Positions 17,588-26,351 of a DNA stretch of 64,000 bases are shown piece by piece. A program made the position numbers and the translations under genes. Under the pieces are notes generated by a model, which worked only from the letters and a program-made list of their open reading frames with translations, was not told the origin of the DNA and made no database searches. How positions within the stretch are numbered: position 1 is the stretch's first letter; each line of letters opens with the position of its first letter. The DNA is from AWTP1-13 sp050248715 (lineage in GTDB: Bacteria; Pseudomonadota; Alphaproteobacteria; Rhizobiales; Hyphomicrobiaceae): the NCBI GenBank assembly GCA_050248715.1, contig JBFWRV010000029.1, forward strand, positions 1 to 64,000, read 5' to 3'.

Positions 17588-18490
17588 TCAGCTCTGCATA
17601 CCCCAGCGACGTACCGTCGCCGACTCGATGTTGCGGAAAATCAGATTCTCCACGATCAGGCCGATCAGGATGACGGTGAAGAGCCCCGCGAACACGGCCG
17701 GAATGTCCAGCATGTTCTTGTTTTCGTAGATGTACCAGCCAAGCCCACCCTTGCCGGAAGAGACCCCGAACACCAATTCGGCGGCGATCAGCGTGCGCCA
17801 GGCGAATGCCCAGCCGATCTTGAGGCCTGTCAGGATCGACGGGAAGGCCGCCGGGATCAGGATCTTGGTGATGAACGAGATGCCCCTGAGCCCGCAATTC
17901 CGCCCGACCATGCGCAGCGTGTTCGACACGGATCGGAAACCCGAGTGCGTGTTGAGCGCCACCGCCCACAGGACCGAGTGCACGAGGACGAAGATGATCG
18001 AGGTGTCGCCCAGCCCGAACCAGATCAGCGCCAGCGGCAACAAGGCAATGGCAGGCAATGGATTGAAGGCCGACGTCAGCGTCTCCAACAGGTCGTTACC
18101 GAGGCGGAACATCATTGCCAGCGCCGTCAGGACGAGCGCCAACGACAACCCGGCGGCATAGCCCTTCAGCAGCAGCTGCACGGAATTCAACACCTTCTGG
18201 GGGATGTCGCCGCTGGCGATGCCGGCCTTGAAGGCCTCAAGGGTGGCCGTGAAGGTTGGCACCAGCAGCGGATTGTTGAGGCGGCGTGCGTAGGCCTCCC
18301 ACACGACGGCGATGACGGCGAGGATCAGCGACTTTCGCAGCCAGCCCTGGTTGGCCAGCCGCTGGAACACTGTAAGCGGCTTCTCCACCACGCCGATGTC
18401 CCGCCCGGCGACCACGTCGCGCAGATACTCGGGTCGGATCGGCGGCGTCGCAGCCGGGAATCGCGCAACCGGCGCGGACATCTCAGCCAT
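17588..18490 (-). CDS. ABC transporter permease, nitrate/sulfonate/taurine type
   Basis: The 300-residue inner-membrane permease has about six helices and the BPD_transp_1 EAA-type loop (LKIGWAFAWRTLIAAELVFG, where homologues carry the coupling motif). It matches SsuC/TauC/NrtB permeases. It overlaps the ATPase gene by 8 bases and is the third gene of a binding protein-ATPase-permease operon. Substrate unknown. Confidence 0.9.
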   Translation of the reverse strand: MAEMSAPVARFPAATPPIRPEYLRDVVAGRDIGVVEKPLTVFQRLANQGWLRKSLILAVIAVVWEAYARRLNNPLLVPTFTATLEAFKAGIASGDIPQKVLNSVQLLLKGYAAGLSLALVLTALAMMFRLGNDLLETLTSAFNPLPAIALLPLALIWFGLGDTSIIFVLVHSVLWAVALNTHSGFRSVSNTLRMVGRNCGLRGISFITKILIPAAFPSILTGLKIGWAFAWRTLIAAELVFGVSSGKGGLGWYIYENKNMLDIPAVFAGLFTVILIGLIVENLIFRNIESATVRRWGMQS

Positions 18491-19301
18491 GGGATTTCAC
18501 CTCCTGCTCCTCAATGCGGTCGGCAAAGAGGATGTCGTGAATTCGATCCGAAAGCTTGGCGCCGCTGGCGCGGTCGATGGGATCGCTGCCGTCGCTGTTG
18601 AGCTCGCCCTTGACCTGTCCGGGATGGGGCGACAGCAGCAGGATGCGGTTGCCGATCAGGACGGCCTCGGGAATCGAGTGGGTGACGAACAGCACGGTGA
18701 AGCGCGTGTCCTCCCACAGCTGCAGCAGCTCCTCCTGCATCTTGCGCCGGGTCAACGCATCAAGGGCGGCGAAGGGCTCGTCCATCAGCAGGATGTCGGG
18801 CTCCATCGCCATGGCGCGGGCGATGGCGACGCGCTGCTTCATGCCGCCGGAGAGCGTGTGTGGGTAGGCATCTGCGAACTTCGATAGGTTCACCTTGTCG
18901 ATGTAGCGCATCGCCTGAGCCTCGGCCGCCTTGCCGCGCATCTTGCCGGAGGCCTGCAAGGCGAACATCACGTTCTGCTTGACCGTCTTCCACGGCAGAA
19001 GCTGGTCGAACTCCTGGAACACGAACATGCGGTCGGGACCTGGGCCGCGCACGGGCACGCCCTTGAGCCGCATGCTGCCCTCCGTCGGCGACATGTATCC
19101 GCCGACCGCCTTCAGCAGGGTGGACTTGCCGCAACCCGAGGGCCCGAGCAGCACGTATCTATCCGCCCTGTGAACGTCGAAGCTGACGCGATACGTCGCG
19201 GTGATGAGATGCTTCTCGGTCTTGTACTGCAGGGTCACGCCGTCCACCTGCAACAGCGGCGTGCGGCCGTCATCATCGACCTGCGCTCGATCGGAGGACA
19301 T
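18483..19301 (-). CDS. ABC transporter ATP-binding protein, nitrate/sulfonate/taurine type
   Basis: The 272-residue ATPase has Walker A (LLGPSGCGKSTLLKAVGGY), a Q-loop (MFVFQEFDQLLPWKTV), the signature LSGGMKQRVAIARA, Walker B (ILLMDEPFAALD) and the H-loop (LFVTHSIPEAVLI). The QEFDQLLPWKTV Q-loop is typical of SsuB/TauB/NrtD proteins. Its start overlaps the stop of the binding-protein gene (TGATG), so the two are translationally coupled. Confidence 0.93.
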   Translation of the reverse strand: MSSDRAQVDDDGRTPLLQVDGVTLQYKTEKHLITATYRVSFDVHRADRYVLLGPSGCGKSTLLKAVGGYMSPTEGSMRLKGVPVRGPGPDRMFVFQEFDQLLPWKTVKQNVMFALQASGKMRGKAAEAQAMRYIDKVNLSKFADAYPHTLSGGMKQRVAIARAMAMEPDILLMDEPFAALDALTRRKMQEELLQLWEDTRFTVLFVTHSIPEAVLIGNRILLLSPHPGQVKGELNSDGSDPIDRASGAKLSDRIHDILFADRIEEQEVKSHG

Positions 19302-20317
19302 CAGCTACCCGGAAGGTCGTGAATCTCGGGAAAGAACAGGTCTTTCCAGCTCGCCGGCATGGACTTGATCGTGCCGACACTGTGCATGAATTCGGCATAC
19401 TTGACGGTATGCTCGGGAACCATCGTCCACCTGACCTGCTTGCCCGAAGCAATCTCGGCCACCCTGTCCACGGGCAGCTTGGACTTGACGTTGTCGATCC
19501 AGAGCTGTGCGGCTTCCTTCACGTCCTTGTTGAGCATCTCCGTCGCCTCACGGAACGCCGCGATCAGCGCCTTGTAAAGAGCCGGATTCTTGTCGCGGAA
19601 CTGCGAGGAGGTCCAGGCCACGGTGAACGTGTGGGCGCCGCCGAAAACTTCGTATGAATTGAGTACGGTGTGGACGCCGGCCTTTTCCAGCTGCTGGTAC
19701 TGGAAAGGTGGCACGCTGAAGACGCTCGTGATGTCGCCCGATCCGCTGAGCAGCGCCACGGTGGAATCCGGCGGCGACATGCCGACGGTGATCGCATCGA
19801 GCCTGGCGAAATTGGCCTGCCCCCACTGCTTGGCCGCCGCCATCTGCAGCATCATCGCCTGCACGGACACCTTGACGGCAGGCACGGCGATTTTGTCTTT
19901 CTCCGTGAAATCGGTGATCGCCTTGACGTTGGGGTTGCGCGTGTTGAGCAGGATCGGCTGCGAGGAGAACGCGGTGATGCCCTTGACGGTAACCGGCGAG
20001 CCTTGCGTGCGAGCCCAGATGGTGAGCAGCCCCGGCACACCGCCCGAAACGATGTCGACGGAACCGGACAGCAGCGCATCGTTCATGGCCGCCGGGCTGT
20101 TGAACGTGGCCCACACCACCTTGACCTCGGGAATGCCGGCCGACTTGGCATGCTTCTCGAGCAGCTGGTGCCTTTCCATCAGGTTGAATTGCAGGTAGCC
20201 CATCGAGAACTGTCGGGCAAACCGCACCTCGGGTACTTGTGCGGCGGCCTCGGAAGCCTCTGTCGTCAGGGCGGTGGTGGCGAACAGTAGCGCGACTACC
20301 ACCCGAAGAATGGGCAT
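19301..20317 (-). CDS. ABC transporter substrate-binding protein, NMT1/SsuA-like
   Basis: The 338-residue periplasmic binding protein has a signal peptide (MPILRVVVALLFATTALTTE, cut near EAAAQ) and an NMT1/THI5-like fold. Key stretches are ALLSGSVDIVSGGVPGLL and DKIAVPAVKVSVQAMMLQMA. The ATG at 20317 has a strong GGGAGGAG site. It is the first gene of the three-gene importer operon. A damaged paralogue lies at 21390-22309 on the other strand, aligning along the C-terminal two thirds. The ligand is unknown. Confidence 0.9.
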   Translation of the reverse strand: MPILRVVVALLFATTALTTEASEAAAQVPEVRFARQFSMGYLQFNLMERHQLLEKHAKSAGIPEVKVVWATFNSPAAMNDALLSGSVDIVSGGVPGLLTIWARTQGSPVTVKGITAFSSQPILLNTRNPNVKAITDFTEKDKIAVPAVKVSVQAMMLQMAAAKQWGQANFARLDAITVGMSPPDSTVALLSGSGDITSVFSVPPFQYQQLEKAGVHTVLNSYEVFGGAHTFTVAWTSSQFRDKNPALYKALIAAFREATEMLNKDVKEAAQLWIDNVKSKLPVDRVAEIASGKQVRWTMVPEHTVKYAEFMHSVGTIKSMPASWKDLFFPEIHDLPGS

Positions 20318-20479
20318 TTCGTCTCCTCCCGGTTTGTTGATTTTTTGCCCGGCCCCGGACGGCCGGATATCGGCGAAGCCCGCCATCGTCTTCGACGCGG
20401 CTCACGCGATTGAGCCTACTATCAGGCGGAGCAGTCGCGGAAGCAACCTCTCGCAAAGTAAGCGTGCGCTCCGTGCAGA

Positions 20480-21262
20480 TCAGGGCTGCCCGACGACGAA
20501 CGGATTGCGCAGCGTGCCGATGCCGGTGATTTCCACCTCCACTACGTCCCCCGCCTTCAGATCGGGCGAGCTGCCGTCGGTACCCATCCAGATCATGTCG
20601 CCGGGATGGAGCGTGAGATATCGGCTCATGGTGCTGATGTAGCGGGCAACGCCGAAGATCATGTCATTGGTGGCGAACCGCAGCGATTCCGCACCGTTGA
20701 GCCGCACGATCGTCTCGAGCGCATCGAGGTCGACCTCCGTCTCGATCCACGGACCCATCGGCTTGAAGGTGTCGGTGTTCTTGGCGCGCCACAGCGTGCG
20801 GTCGGACTTCTGCCAGACGCGCTCGCTGACATCGTTGCCGATCGTGTAGCCCAGAACCCAGGAGAGTGCCTCGGCCTCGCTCAGGTTGCGGGCCTTCTTG
20901 CCGATGACGACGACCAGCTCGCCTTCGTAATGGATTTTGGTTGCGTCCGGCGGGATGACCACCGGCTCGCCGTGTGCGATCAGCGCATTGACGGCGCGAT
21001 AGCCGACGTCGGGCTGCTTCGGCAGGTTGGCCTCGATGCCGTGCTTGGCTGCTACCTCGCGGACATGCTGGGCGTAGTTTAAGCCTACGCAATAGAACGT
21101 GGGCGGGATCACGGGCACCTCGATCTTCACCGCGGTGAGATCGAGCTTGCGGCTACCGCGCTCGTAGCCCGCAAACGGATCGCCCGATACCTCGGCAATG
21201 CGATCGCCCTCCAGGATGCCGTAACCCGTGTGGCCTCGATGCGAATACCTGATCCAACGCAT
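20480..21262 (-). CDS. Fumarylacetoacetate hydrolase family protein
   Basis: The 260-residue enzyme has the FAH catalytic domain: CVGLNYAQHVREVAAKHG, the metal-binding Glu pair in IHYEGELVVVIGKKARN, GYTIGNDVSERVWQK, and the C-terminal LHPGDMIWMGTDGS. Family members cleave C-C bonds of acylpyruvates or decarboxylate/hydrate oxaloacetate-like acids in aromatic catabolism. The ATG at 21262 is 6 bases from GAGGAGGAA; a GTG at 21268 directly abuts that site. It precedes the importer operon on the same strand and may act on the imported compound (inference). Confidence 0.9.
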   Translation of the reverse strand: MRWIRYSHRGHTGYGILEGDRIAEVSGDPFAGYERGSRKLDLTAVKIEVPVIPPTFYCVGLNYAQHVREVAAKHGIEANLPKQPDVGYRAVNALIAHGEPVVIPPDATKIHYEGELVVVIGKKARNLSEAEALSWVLGYTIGNDVSERVWQKSDRTLWRAKNTDTFKPMGPWIETEVDLDALETIVRLNGAESLRFATNDMIFGVARYISTMSRYLTLHPGDMIWMGTDGSSPDLKAGDVVEVEITGIGTLRNPFVVGQP

Positions 21263-21389
21263 GCGCACTTCCTCCTCGTTGCGTTCGGCCTATTGCTTGT
21301 TGGTGCGGCCGCATCGGAACTACCATAGCCAGCATGACCACGAAGGACAGCGGCCTCGCGTGGGCCCTAAGAACCCTGGAGTGCCAAGC

Positions 21390-22309
21390 ATGTCCAAGCG
21401 CCCGAGCAGACGGCAGGCCCTGGGAATCGCCTCGGGATGTGCCGCCCTCCTGGCGGCGCCCGCAATCCTGCGCGGGCAGGCGCCGCTTGCCGTCCGTTTC
21501 GTCCAGCAGCGCGGGCTTCTCTATATCCCGGTCGACATCATGGTTTCCGGAGGCATCCTGCAGCAGGAGGCGACCAGGCTTGGCCTCGGCAAAGTCGAGG
21601 CGACCGCAACAGCGCAAACGAGGTCAAGGCCGTCGGCACCATGAGCAACGGCGCGATGACGCTCTACACCATCAACCCCAACGTCAAGACGCTCGCGGAC
21701 TTCACAGACAAGGATCGCATCGCCGTGCCGACGGTACGACTGTCCTTCAATGCCATGATGCTGCAGATGGCGGCCAAGCAGTTGTGGAACGATCCCCATC
21801 GGCTCGACCACCTGACCGTGGCGCTCGGCCACCCCGATGCGGTGACGGCGCTGTCCGCGGGCTACGGCAAGGCGACGATTACGGCGCACATCGACGTGCA
21901 GCCGTTCACGGATCGCGGCCTGAAGCTGGAAGGCGCTCACATCATCACCGACAGTCGCAAGGTGTTCGGCGGGCCGCTCACGCAGATTACCCTGCTGGCA
22001 ACGAAGCAAACCAAGGAGAAAAACGCAGCGCTGTTCAAGGCGGTCGCCGCTGCGCTCGAGCAATCGATCAAGGTGGCCAACGTCGAGAAACGCGCCGCCG
22101 TGACGCTCTACAAGGAGGTGCAGAAGGTTCCGGAAAGCATCGATGAGCTTCTGGCACAGGTCGACGATGCGGGCTTCGAGTTCACCTCCCAGCCGCAGCG
22201 CATCGGCCACTTCACCGCTTTCCTCAACCGCATCGGCACCATGAAAACGAAGGTCGAGAACTGGAAGGACCTGTTTTGGGAGACTGCCCACCACCTGCAG
22301 GGCAATTGA
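21390..22309 (+). pseudogene. Degenerate NMT1/SsuA-like substrate-binding protein (internal deletion and frameshift)
   Basis: The first frame from ATG 21390 gives a Tat-like signal (SKRPSRRQALGIASG) and AVRFVQQRGLLYIPVDIM, then runs out of homology at about 21610. The rest, from NEVKAVGTMSNGAMTLYT to the stop at 22309, is in another frame. It aligns with the intact binding protein at 19301-20317. Roughly 40 residues equivalent to NSPAAMNDALLSG...IWARTQGS are missing at the junction. The C-terminal two thirds is well preserved, so the damage is probably recent or an assembly error. Confidence 0.75.
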
Positions 22310-22328
22310 CGTCGCACGGGAAACACCC

Positions 22329-23210
22329 ATGACGGACACACCGGTACCGACGTTTCATCCGAGCCCGAGCAAGCCGAAGCTGCGGCTGCCTGCCGGGGCC
22401 TGGGACACCCATTGCCACGTGTTTGGACCGCAGAAGCGTTTCCCCTATGTCGCGGGCCGCCCAACGCCGGCCGATGCGCCCAAGGAGAAGCTGTTCACCC
22501 TGCACGCGCACTTGGGGGTAGAACGTTGCGTCATCGTGCATACGAGCAACCATGGCTTCGACACCCAGGCAACGGAGGATGCTCTCAACGCCAAGGGCGG
22601 CAGCTACCGCGGCGTTGCGCTTGCCCCGGTCTCGGTTAGCGACGAGGATTTGCAACGTCTCGATGCCCTCGGCTTCACCGGTGTGCGCTTCCATTACATG
22701 GGTCATCTGGCCAAGGGCGACAGCATCGAGGACGTAATCGCCTTTGCGCCGCGACTCGCGCGGCTCGGCTGGCATCTCGAGGTCCACATGGAGAGCGGCC
22801 TCATCGCCGGGATGACACCCCACCTGCGGCGGTCGCCCGTTCCGGTCGTCATCGATCACATGGGCCGCGTCGATGCGGGCCTCGGCGTCGGCCAGCCGGC
22901 CTTCGAGCACCTGCTCGAGCTCATGCGCGACGACCGGTTCTGGGTGAAGGTAAGCGCCTGTGACCGCGCCAGCCGTGCGGGTCCGCCATACGCCGACGCG
23001 GTGCCGTTTGCCCGAGCGCTGGTGGCGGAGTTCCCGGACCGCTGCGTCTGGGGAACCGACTGGCCGCATCCCAACCACGCCCCGCCAGTTCCCGATGACG
23101 GCGCGCTCGTCGACCTGATCGCGGAGATTGCCCCGACCGAACCGCAGCGTCAAAAGCTGTTGGTCGACAACCCGCGCCGGCTCTACGCGACAAAGTCGGC
23201 GCCGAACTGA
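22329..23210 (+). CDS. Amidohydrolase family protein, 2-pyrone-4,6-dicarboxylate lactonase-like
   Basis: The 293-residue TIM-barrel amidohydrolase has the metal motif in WDTHCHVFGP (HxH type). It also has HVHMESG-like EVHMESG on strand 5, VVIDHMGR on strand 6 and WGTDWPHPNH with the catalytic Asp. These match the LigI (PDC lactonase) and related COG3618 families that open lactone rings in lignin and aromatic catabolism. The substrate here is not certain. It lies 19 bases after the broken binding-protein gene and 13 before the pterin dehydratase gene. Confidence 0.88.
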   Translation: MTDTPVPTFHPSPSKPKLRLPAGAWDTHCHVFGPQKRFPYVAGRPTPADAPKEKLFTLHAHLGVERCVIVHTSNHGFDTQATEDALNAKGGSYRGVALAPVSVSDEDLQRLDALGFTGVRFHYMGHLAKGDSIEDVIAFAPRLARLGWHLEVHMESGLIAGMTPHLRRSPVPVVIDHMGRVDAGLGVGQPAFEHLLELMRDDRFWVKVSACDRASRAGPPYADAVPFARALVAEFPDRCVWGTDWPHPNHAPPVPDDGALVDLIAEIAPTEPQRQKLLVDNPRRLYATKSAPN

Positions 23211-23223
23211 ACGGAGCCTTCAC

Positions 23224-23514
23224 ATGGCACAGAAGCTCAATGCCGCGGCCCGCTCCAGTCTCGCCGCGCAGCTTCCGCACTGGAAGCTGGCGAACGGCCG
23301 CGACGCCATCCAGAGGACCTTCAAATTCAAGGATTTCAGCGAGGCATTCGGCTTCATGGCGCGCTCCGCGCTAGTCGCGGAGAAGATGGATCACCACCCC
23401 GAGTGGAGCAACGTGTGGAACCGCGTGGAAGTCACGCTCTCTACCCATTCCGCCGGCGGCCTGACGGACCTCGATCTCCAACTGGCGGAGGCGATGGACC
23501 GGATCGCGGGCTGA
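23224..23514 (+). CDS. phhB: 4a-hydroxytetrahydrobiopterin dehydratase
   Basis: The 96-residue pterin-4a-carbinolamine dehydratase carries the family signature KMDHHPEWSNVWNRVEVTL with the catalytic His pair, and ends LQLAEAMDRIAG. It recycles the pterin cofactor of phenylalanine hydroxylase or serves pterin metabolism more broadly. The ATG at 23224 follows a GGAG site. No phenylalanine hydroxylase gene is in the window. Confidence 0.94.
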   Translation: MAQKLNAAARSSLAAQLPHWKLANGRDAIQRTFKFKDFSEAFGFMARSALVAEKMDHHPEWSNVWNRVEVTLSTHSAGGLTDLDLQLAEAMDRIAG

Positions 23515-23568
23515 CCCGACACGGGTGTCTCCGACGCCGACCGGCGCGTGGCTTTCGTTGCGGCGGCG

Positions 23569-24264
23569 TCACGGGCGACGGCGGCGAGTGCCGGGCCAAG
23601 GGGTGGAGAGCCCCTCGGTCTCGACCGTCAGGGCCCCGGCGGCCCCATCCGAAGGCGCGACGCTCGCGGCCGGGGACCCATCGACTTTGACATCGCTCGA
23701 CGGTGACGCGCCGACGACATAATCCTGATGCCGCTTATGCTCGGCGTGCGACCACGGCTGCGGCTTGCAGCGGCAGCCGTCCACCAGCGCCTGGCGATAC
23801 CTGAAGGCGTTGGGAAGCGTCGTGTAGGCCAGTCCCGTCAGGTCGGTCATGCTCTCGACGCTGCCGCCTGGATTGGCATGGTAGAAAAGGCGCGCCTCTG
23901 CGCCGCAACTCGCGCTGCACCGATCGGCATCACGTGAGAGACTGCTGCCGTTGGCCGCAAAGCTGATCGGAAAATAGAAGCCGTCGCAGAGTCGCACGCA
24001 CAAGGTGCGATAGGTGGTGGCGGGACCCTCAGTTGCACGGTCGTCACCGTTCTCGGGCCAGTCGGGAGCGGACGGCCGGCGCACCGGCCAGCCATACGGC
24101 TGGCGATAGGCCCGCGCGCCCTGGTAGCCATAGAGGCGCGGCGGAGGCGAAGCGATTCCCGACCGCTCGAAGAAGTTCTGCGCGTGGGCGCACGCAGCCC
24201 ACCACGGCAAAAGAGCCGCGAGAACCACAAACGCCAAGCGCAACGCCGCCGGCACGCCACTCAC
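23569..24264 (-). CDS. DUF2865 family secreted protein (copy 1)
   Basis: The 231-residue protein has an N-terminal signal peptide (LRLAFVVLAALLPWWAACAH) and the DUF2865 core. This consists of YRTLCVRLCDGFYFPISFA, a Cys-rich segment RCSASCGAEARLFYH, and LVDGCRCKPQPWS. The start is a GTG at 24264 with GGAGG 9 bases upstream; the frame is open far upstream but without homology. The paralogue at 24401 lies immediately upstream on the same strand. The family is common in Hyphomicrobiales; function unknown, probably periplasmic. Confidence 0.8.
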   Translation of the reverse strand: MSGVPAALRLAFVVLAALLPWWAACAHAQNFFERSGIASPPPRLYGYQGARAYRQPYGWPVRRPSAPDWPENGDDRATEGPATTYRTLCVRLCDGFYFPISFAANGSSLSRDADRCSASCGAEARLFYHANPGGSVESMTDLTGLAYTTLPNAFRYRQALVDGCRCKPQPWSHAEHKRHQDYVVGASPSSDVKVDGSPAASVAPSDGAAGALTVETEGLSTPWPGTRRRRP

Positions 24265-24400
24265 CCGTGGATACCTCCGGGCGCAGCAACGCCGCTGGCC
24301 CCGGATCTTCGCATCTCCGGGTGCGGTTATGCCCGCCGATCTGCCAATTTTTCCTGAATGGCCCTGAGGCGCCACCCGGGGCATCGCCGCGCGAGCGCGG

Positions 24401-25453
24401 TCACCGCCCCCCGAAGCCTGGATCGAAGGTGCGTTGCTTCCAGTCCGGATCGCTGCGCGACCGCGGTGCAGCCCACGTCGGCTCGCCCTTCTTCTTGGGT
24501 GCGCCACCGCCGAGCAGCATGATGTTGCCATCCTCGCCCTTGGCGATCTCCGCCTGGCGTGCGGCCGCAGCGGGACTGAGCGGTCCGCCAACGCCGACGA
24601 CCGGCGGCGGCGGCTTGGCGGCGACCTTGGCGTCCTCCTTCATCTTAGCCTGCAGGGCCTGCAGCTCCTTGGCCGCATCCTTGTTACCCTTCCTGGCCGC
24701 CGCCGCCAGCGCATAGGACCGATGCCGGTCCAGCGCCGCGGCCTCCCAGGGATCAGGCTGGCATTTGCAGCTCGGCACATGTTCCGTGCGGTAGAGAAAT
24801 GCCGTCGGCAGGCTGCGGTAGGGGCGGCCCTGAAGGTCCACCATATCGTCGCTCGACGTGTCCATACTCCGATGCACGAACAGGCGGCCCTGCGCGCCAC
24901 AGCGGCTGGCGCAGACGTTGCGGTCGCGGTCGAGCCGATCGGGCGTAACGGCGAAGCTGATCGGGAAGTAATAGCCGTCGCACAAGCGCACGCACAGGGT
25001 GCGATATGTGGCCACGACCGGTGGACGCTCCTCGTCGTCTCCATACCACCCATACCAACCCTCCCGCCGCGGGGAGCCGTAGGTTTGGTAGGGATTGCGG
25101 CTGGGGGCACCGAACTGCCAGCCCGTCGGGGCCTCCCGCATCCGGACCCGTGGGCCCCCAGAAGCGCCCCAGGACCCGTATCCGCGTTCGGCCAGCACCG
25201 ACATCGCGCCCTCGCGGCGGACGGACTGCAGCGCCGGGGAATGGCTGTCCTCGAGGGGGCGCTTCGCCGCCGCTCCGTGGCCGATAGCGGGCTTTCGATC
25301 GGCCACCACCTGGTCCAGCACCTCCAGCACCGCGACACTCACGTGCTGCAGGGCATAGGCCGTCATGCCGACGGCGCCGACACTGGCAACTGCATATAGG
25401 GCCGCGCCGATCCCAAACGGGAGGCGCACGCTCCGAACAGGGGAGAAAAGCAT
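24401..25453 (-). CDS. DUF2865 family protein (copy 2)
   Basis: The 350-residue protein has an N-terminal hydrophobic anchor or signal (IGAALYAVASVGAVGMTAYA) and a linker. The DUF2865 core holds YRTLCVRLCDGYYFPISFAV, NVCASRCGAQGRLFVHRS and HVPSCKCQPDPWE. An Ala/Lys-rich helical tail follows (residues 235-290), then a charged C-terminus. It shares the core with the shorter neighbour, so the pair is a tandem duplication that has diverged. The three Cys pairs in the core suggest disulfides outside the cytoplasm. Confidence 0.82.
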   Translation of the reverse strand: MLFSPVRSVRLPFGIGAALYAVASVGAVGMTAYALQHVSVAVLEVLDQVVADRKPAIGHGAAAKRPLEDSHSPALQSVRREGAMSVLAERGYGSWGASGGPRVRMREAPTGWQFGAPSRNPYQTYGSPRREGWYGWYGDDEERPPVVATYRTLCVRLCDGYYFPISFAVTPDRLDRDRNVCASRCGAQGRLFVHRSMDTSSDDMVDLQGRPYRSLPTAFLYRTEHVPSCKCQPDPWEAAALDRHRSYALAAAARKGNKDAAKELQALQAKMKEDAKVAAKPPPPVVGVGGPLSPAAAARQAEIAKGEDGNIMLLGGGAPKKKGEPTWAAPRSRSDPDWKQRTFDPGFGGR

Positions 25454-25549
25454 CGACCTCGACTGAGCTTACGAACGCCGCTTCAAGCCAAGTCGCAACT
25501 TAGCCCCGCGGTCATCCGCCGCCAAGAGGAACGTGAGCCGATGGCCTTC

Positions 25550-26335
25550 CTATCTCGGCGCCATCCTCAGCGAGCCGTCGAGGCGGATGCACTCGCCGTT
25601 AAGCATGGGGTTCTCGCAGATGTGCACGGCGAGCGCGGCATATTCGCTGGGATTGCCGAGCCGCGAGGGGAATGGCACGGAGGCGGCGAGCGACTTCTGC
25701 GCCTCCTCGGACAGGCCGGCGAACATCGGCGTCAGGAACAGACCGGGCAGGATGGTGACGACGCGGATGCCATCGCGGGAGAGGTCGCGGGCAACGGGGA
25801 GCGTCATGGAGGCGACGCCGCCCTTGGAGGCGGAATAGGCGACCTGGCCGATTTGGCCGTCCTGGGCGGCGACCGAGGAGGTGCAGATCATCACACCTCG
25901 CTCACCGTCGGCATTGATCGGCTGGGACGCTTGCATGCCGATGGCCGACTTCGCCATCATCATGAACGTGCCGATCAGGTTGACCTGGATTACCTTGGTA
26001 AACGTGGCGAGGTCGTGCGCCTCGATGGCATTGGTCTCCTTCACCCGCCGCGAGATGCGCTTGGCGACGCCGATGCCGGCGCAGTTGACGAGGATCCGCT
26101 CCTGGCCGTGCGCCTTGCGGGCTGCCGCCAGCGCCGCATCCACGCTGGCCTCGCTTGTCACGTCGCACTTCGCGAAGGTGCCTCCGAGCTCCTTGGCAAA
26201 CTTCTCTCCGAGATCCGCATTGACGTCGAGGATTGCGACCTTCACCCCTTTGCCAGCAAGGGCAGCAGCCGTGGCGGCCCCAAGACCCGATGCGCCACCG
26301 GTGACGACTGCCGAGATAGACTTGTCGAGCTGCAT
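25550..26335 (-). CDS. SDR oxidoreductase, 3-hydroxyacyl-CoA dehydrogenase type II-like
   Basis: The 261-residue short-chain dehydrogenase has the NAD motif TGGASGLGAATAAALAG, an Asp after strand 2 (AILDVN) that favours NAD, and the NAG variant NCAGIG. The catalytic Ser sits in CTSSVAAQDG and YSASK supplies Tyr and Lys. The whole-length match is to the HSD17B10 / type II 3-hydroxyacyl-CoA dehydrogenase group, including ILPGLFLTPMFAGL. An AAGGAG site precedes the ATG. It follows the TRAP permease gene by 16 bases on the same strand, so it may process the imported acid. Confidence 0.9.
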   Translation of the reverse strand: MQLDKSISAVVTGGASGLGAATAAALAGKGVKVAILDVNADLGEKFAKELGGTFAKCDVTSEASVDAALAAARKAHGQERILVNCAGIGVAKRISRRVKETNAIEAHDLATFTKVIQVNLIGTFMMMAKSAIGMQASQPINADGERGVMICTSSVAAQDGQIGQVAYSASKGGVASMTLPVARDLSRDGIRVVTILPGLFLTPMFAGLSEEAQKSLAASVPFPSRLGNPSEYAALAVHICENPMLNGECIRLDGSLRMAPR

Positions 26336-26351
26336 CGAAGAACTCCTTGCG

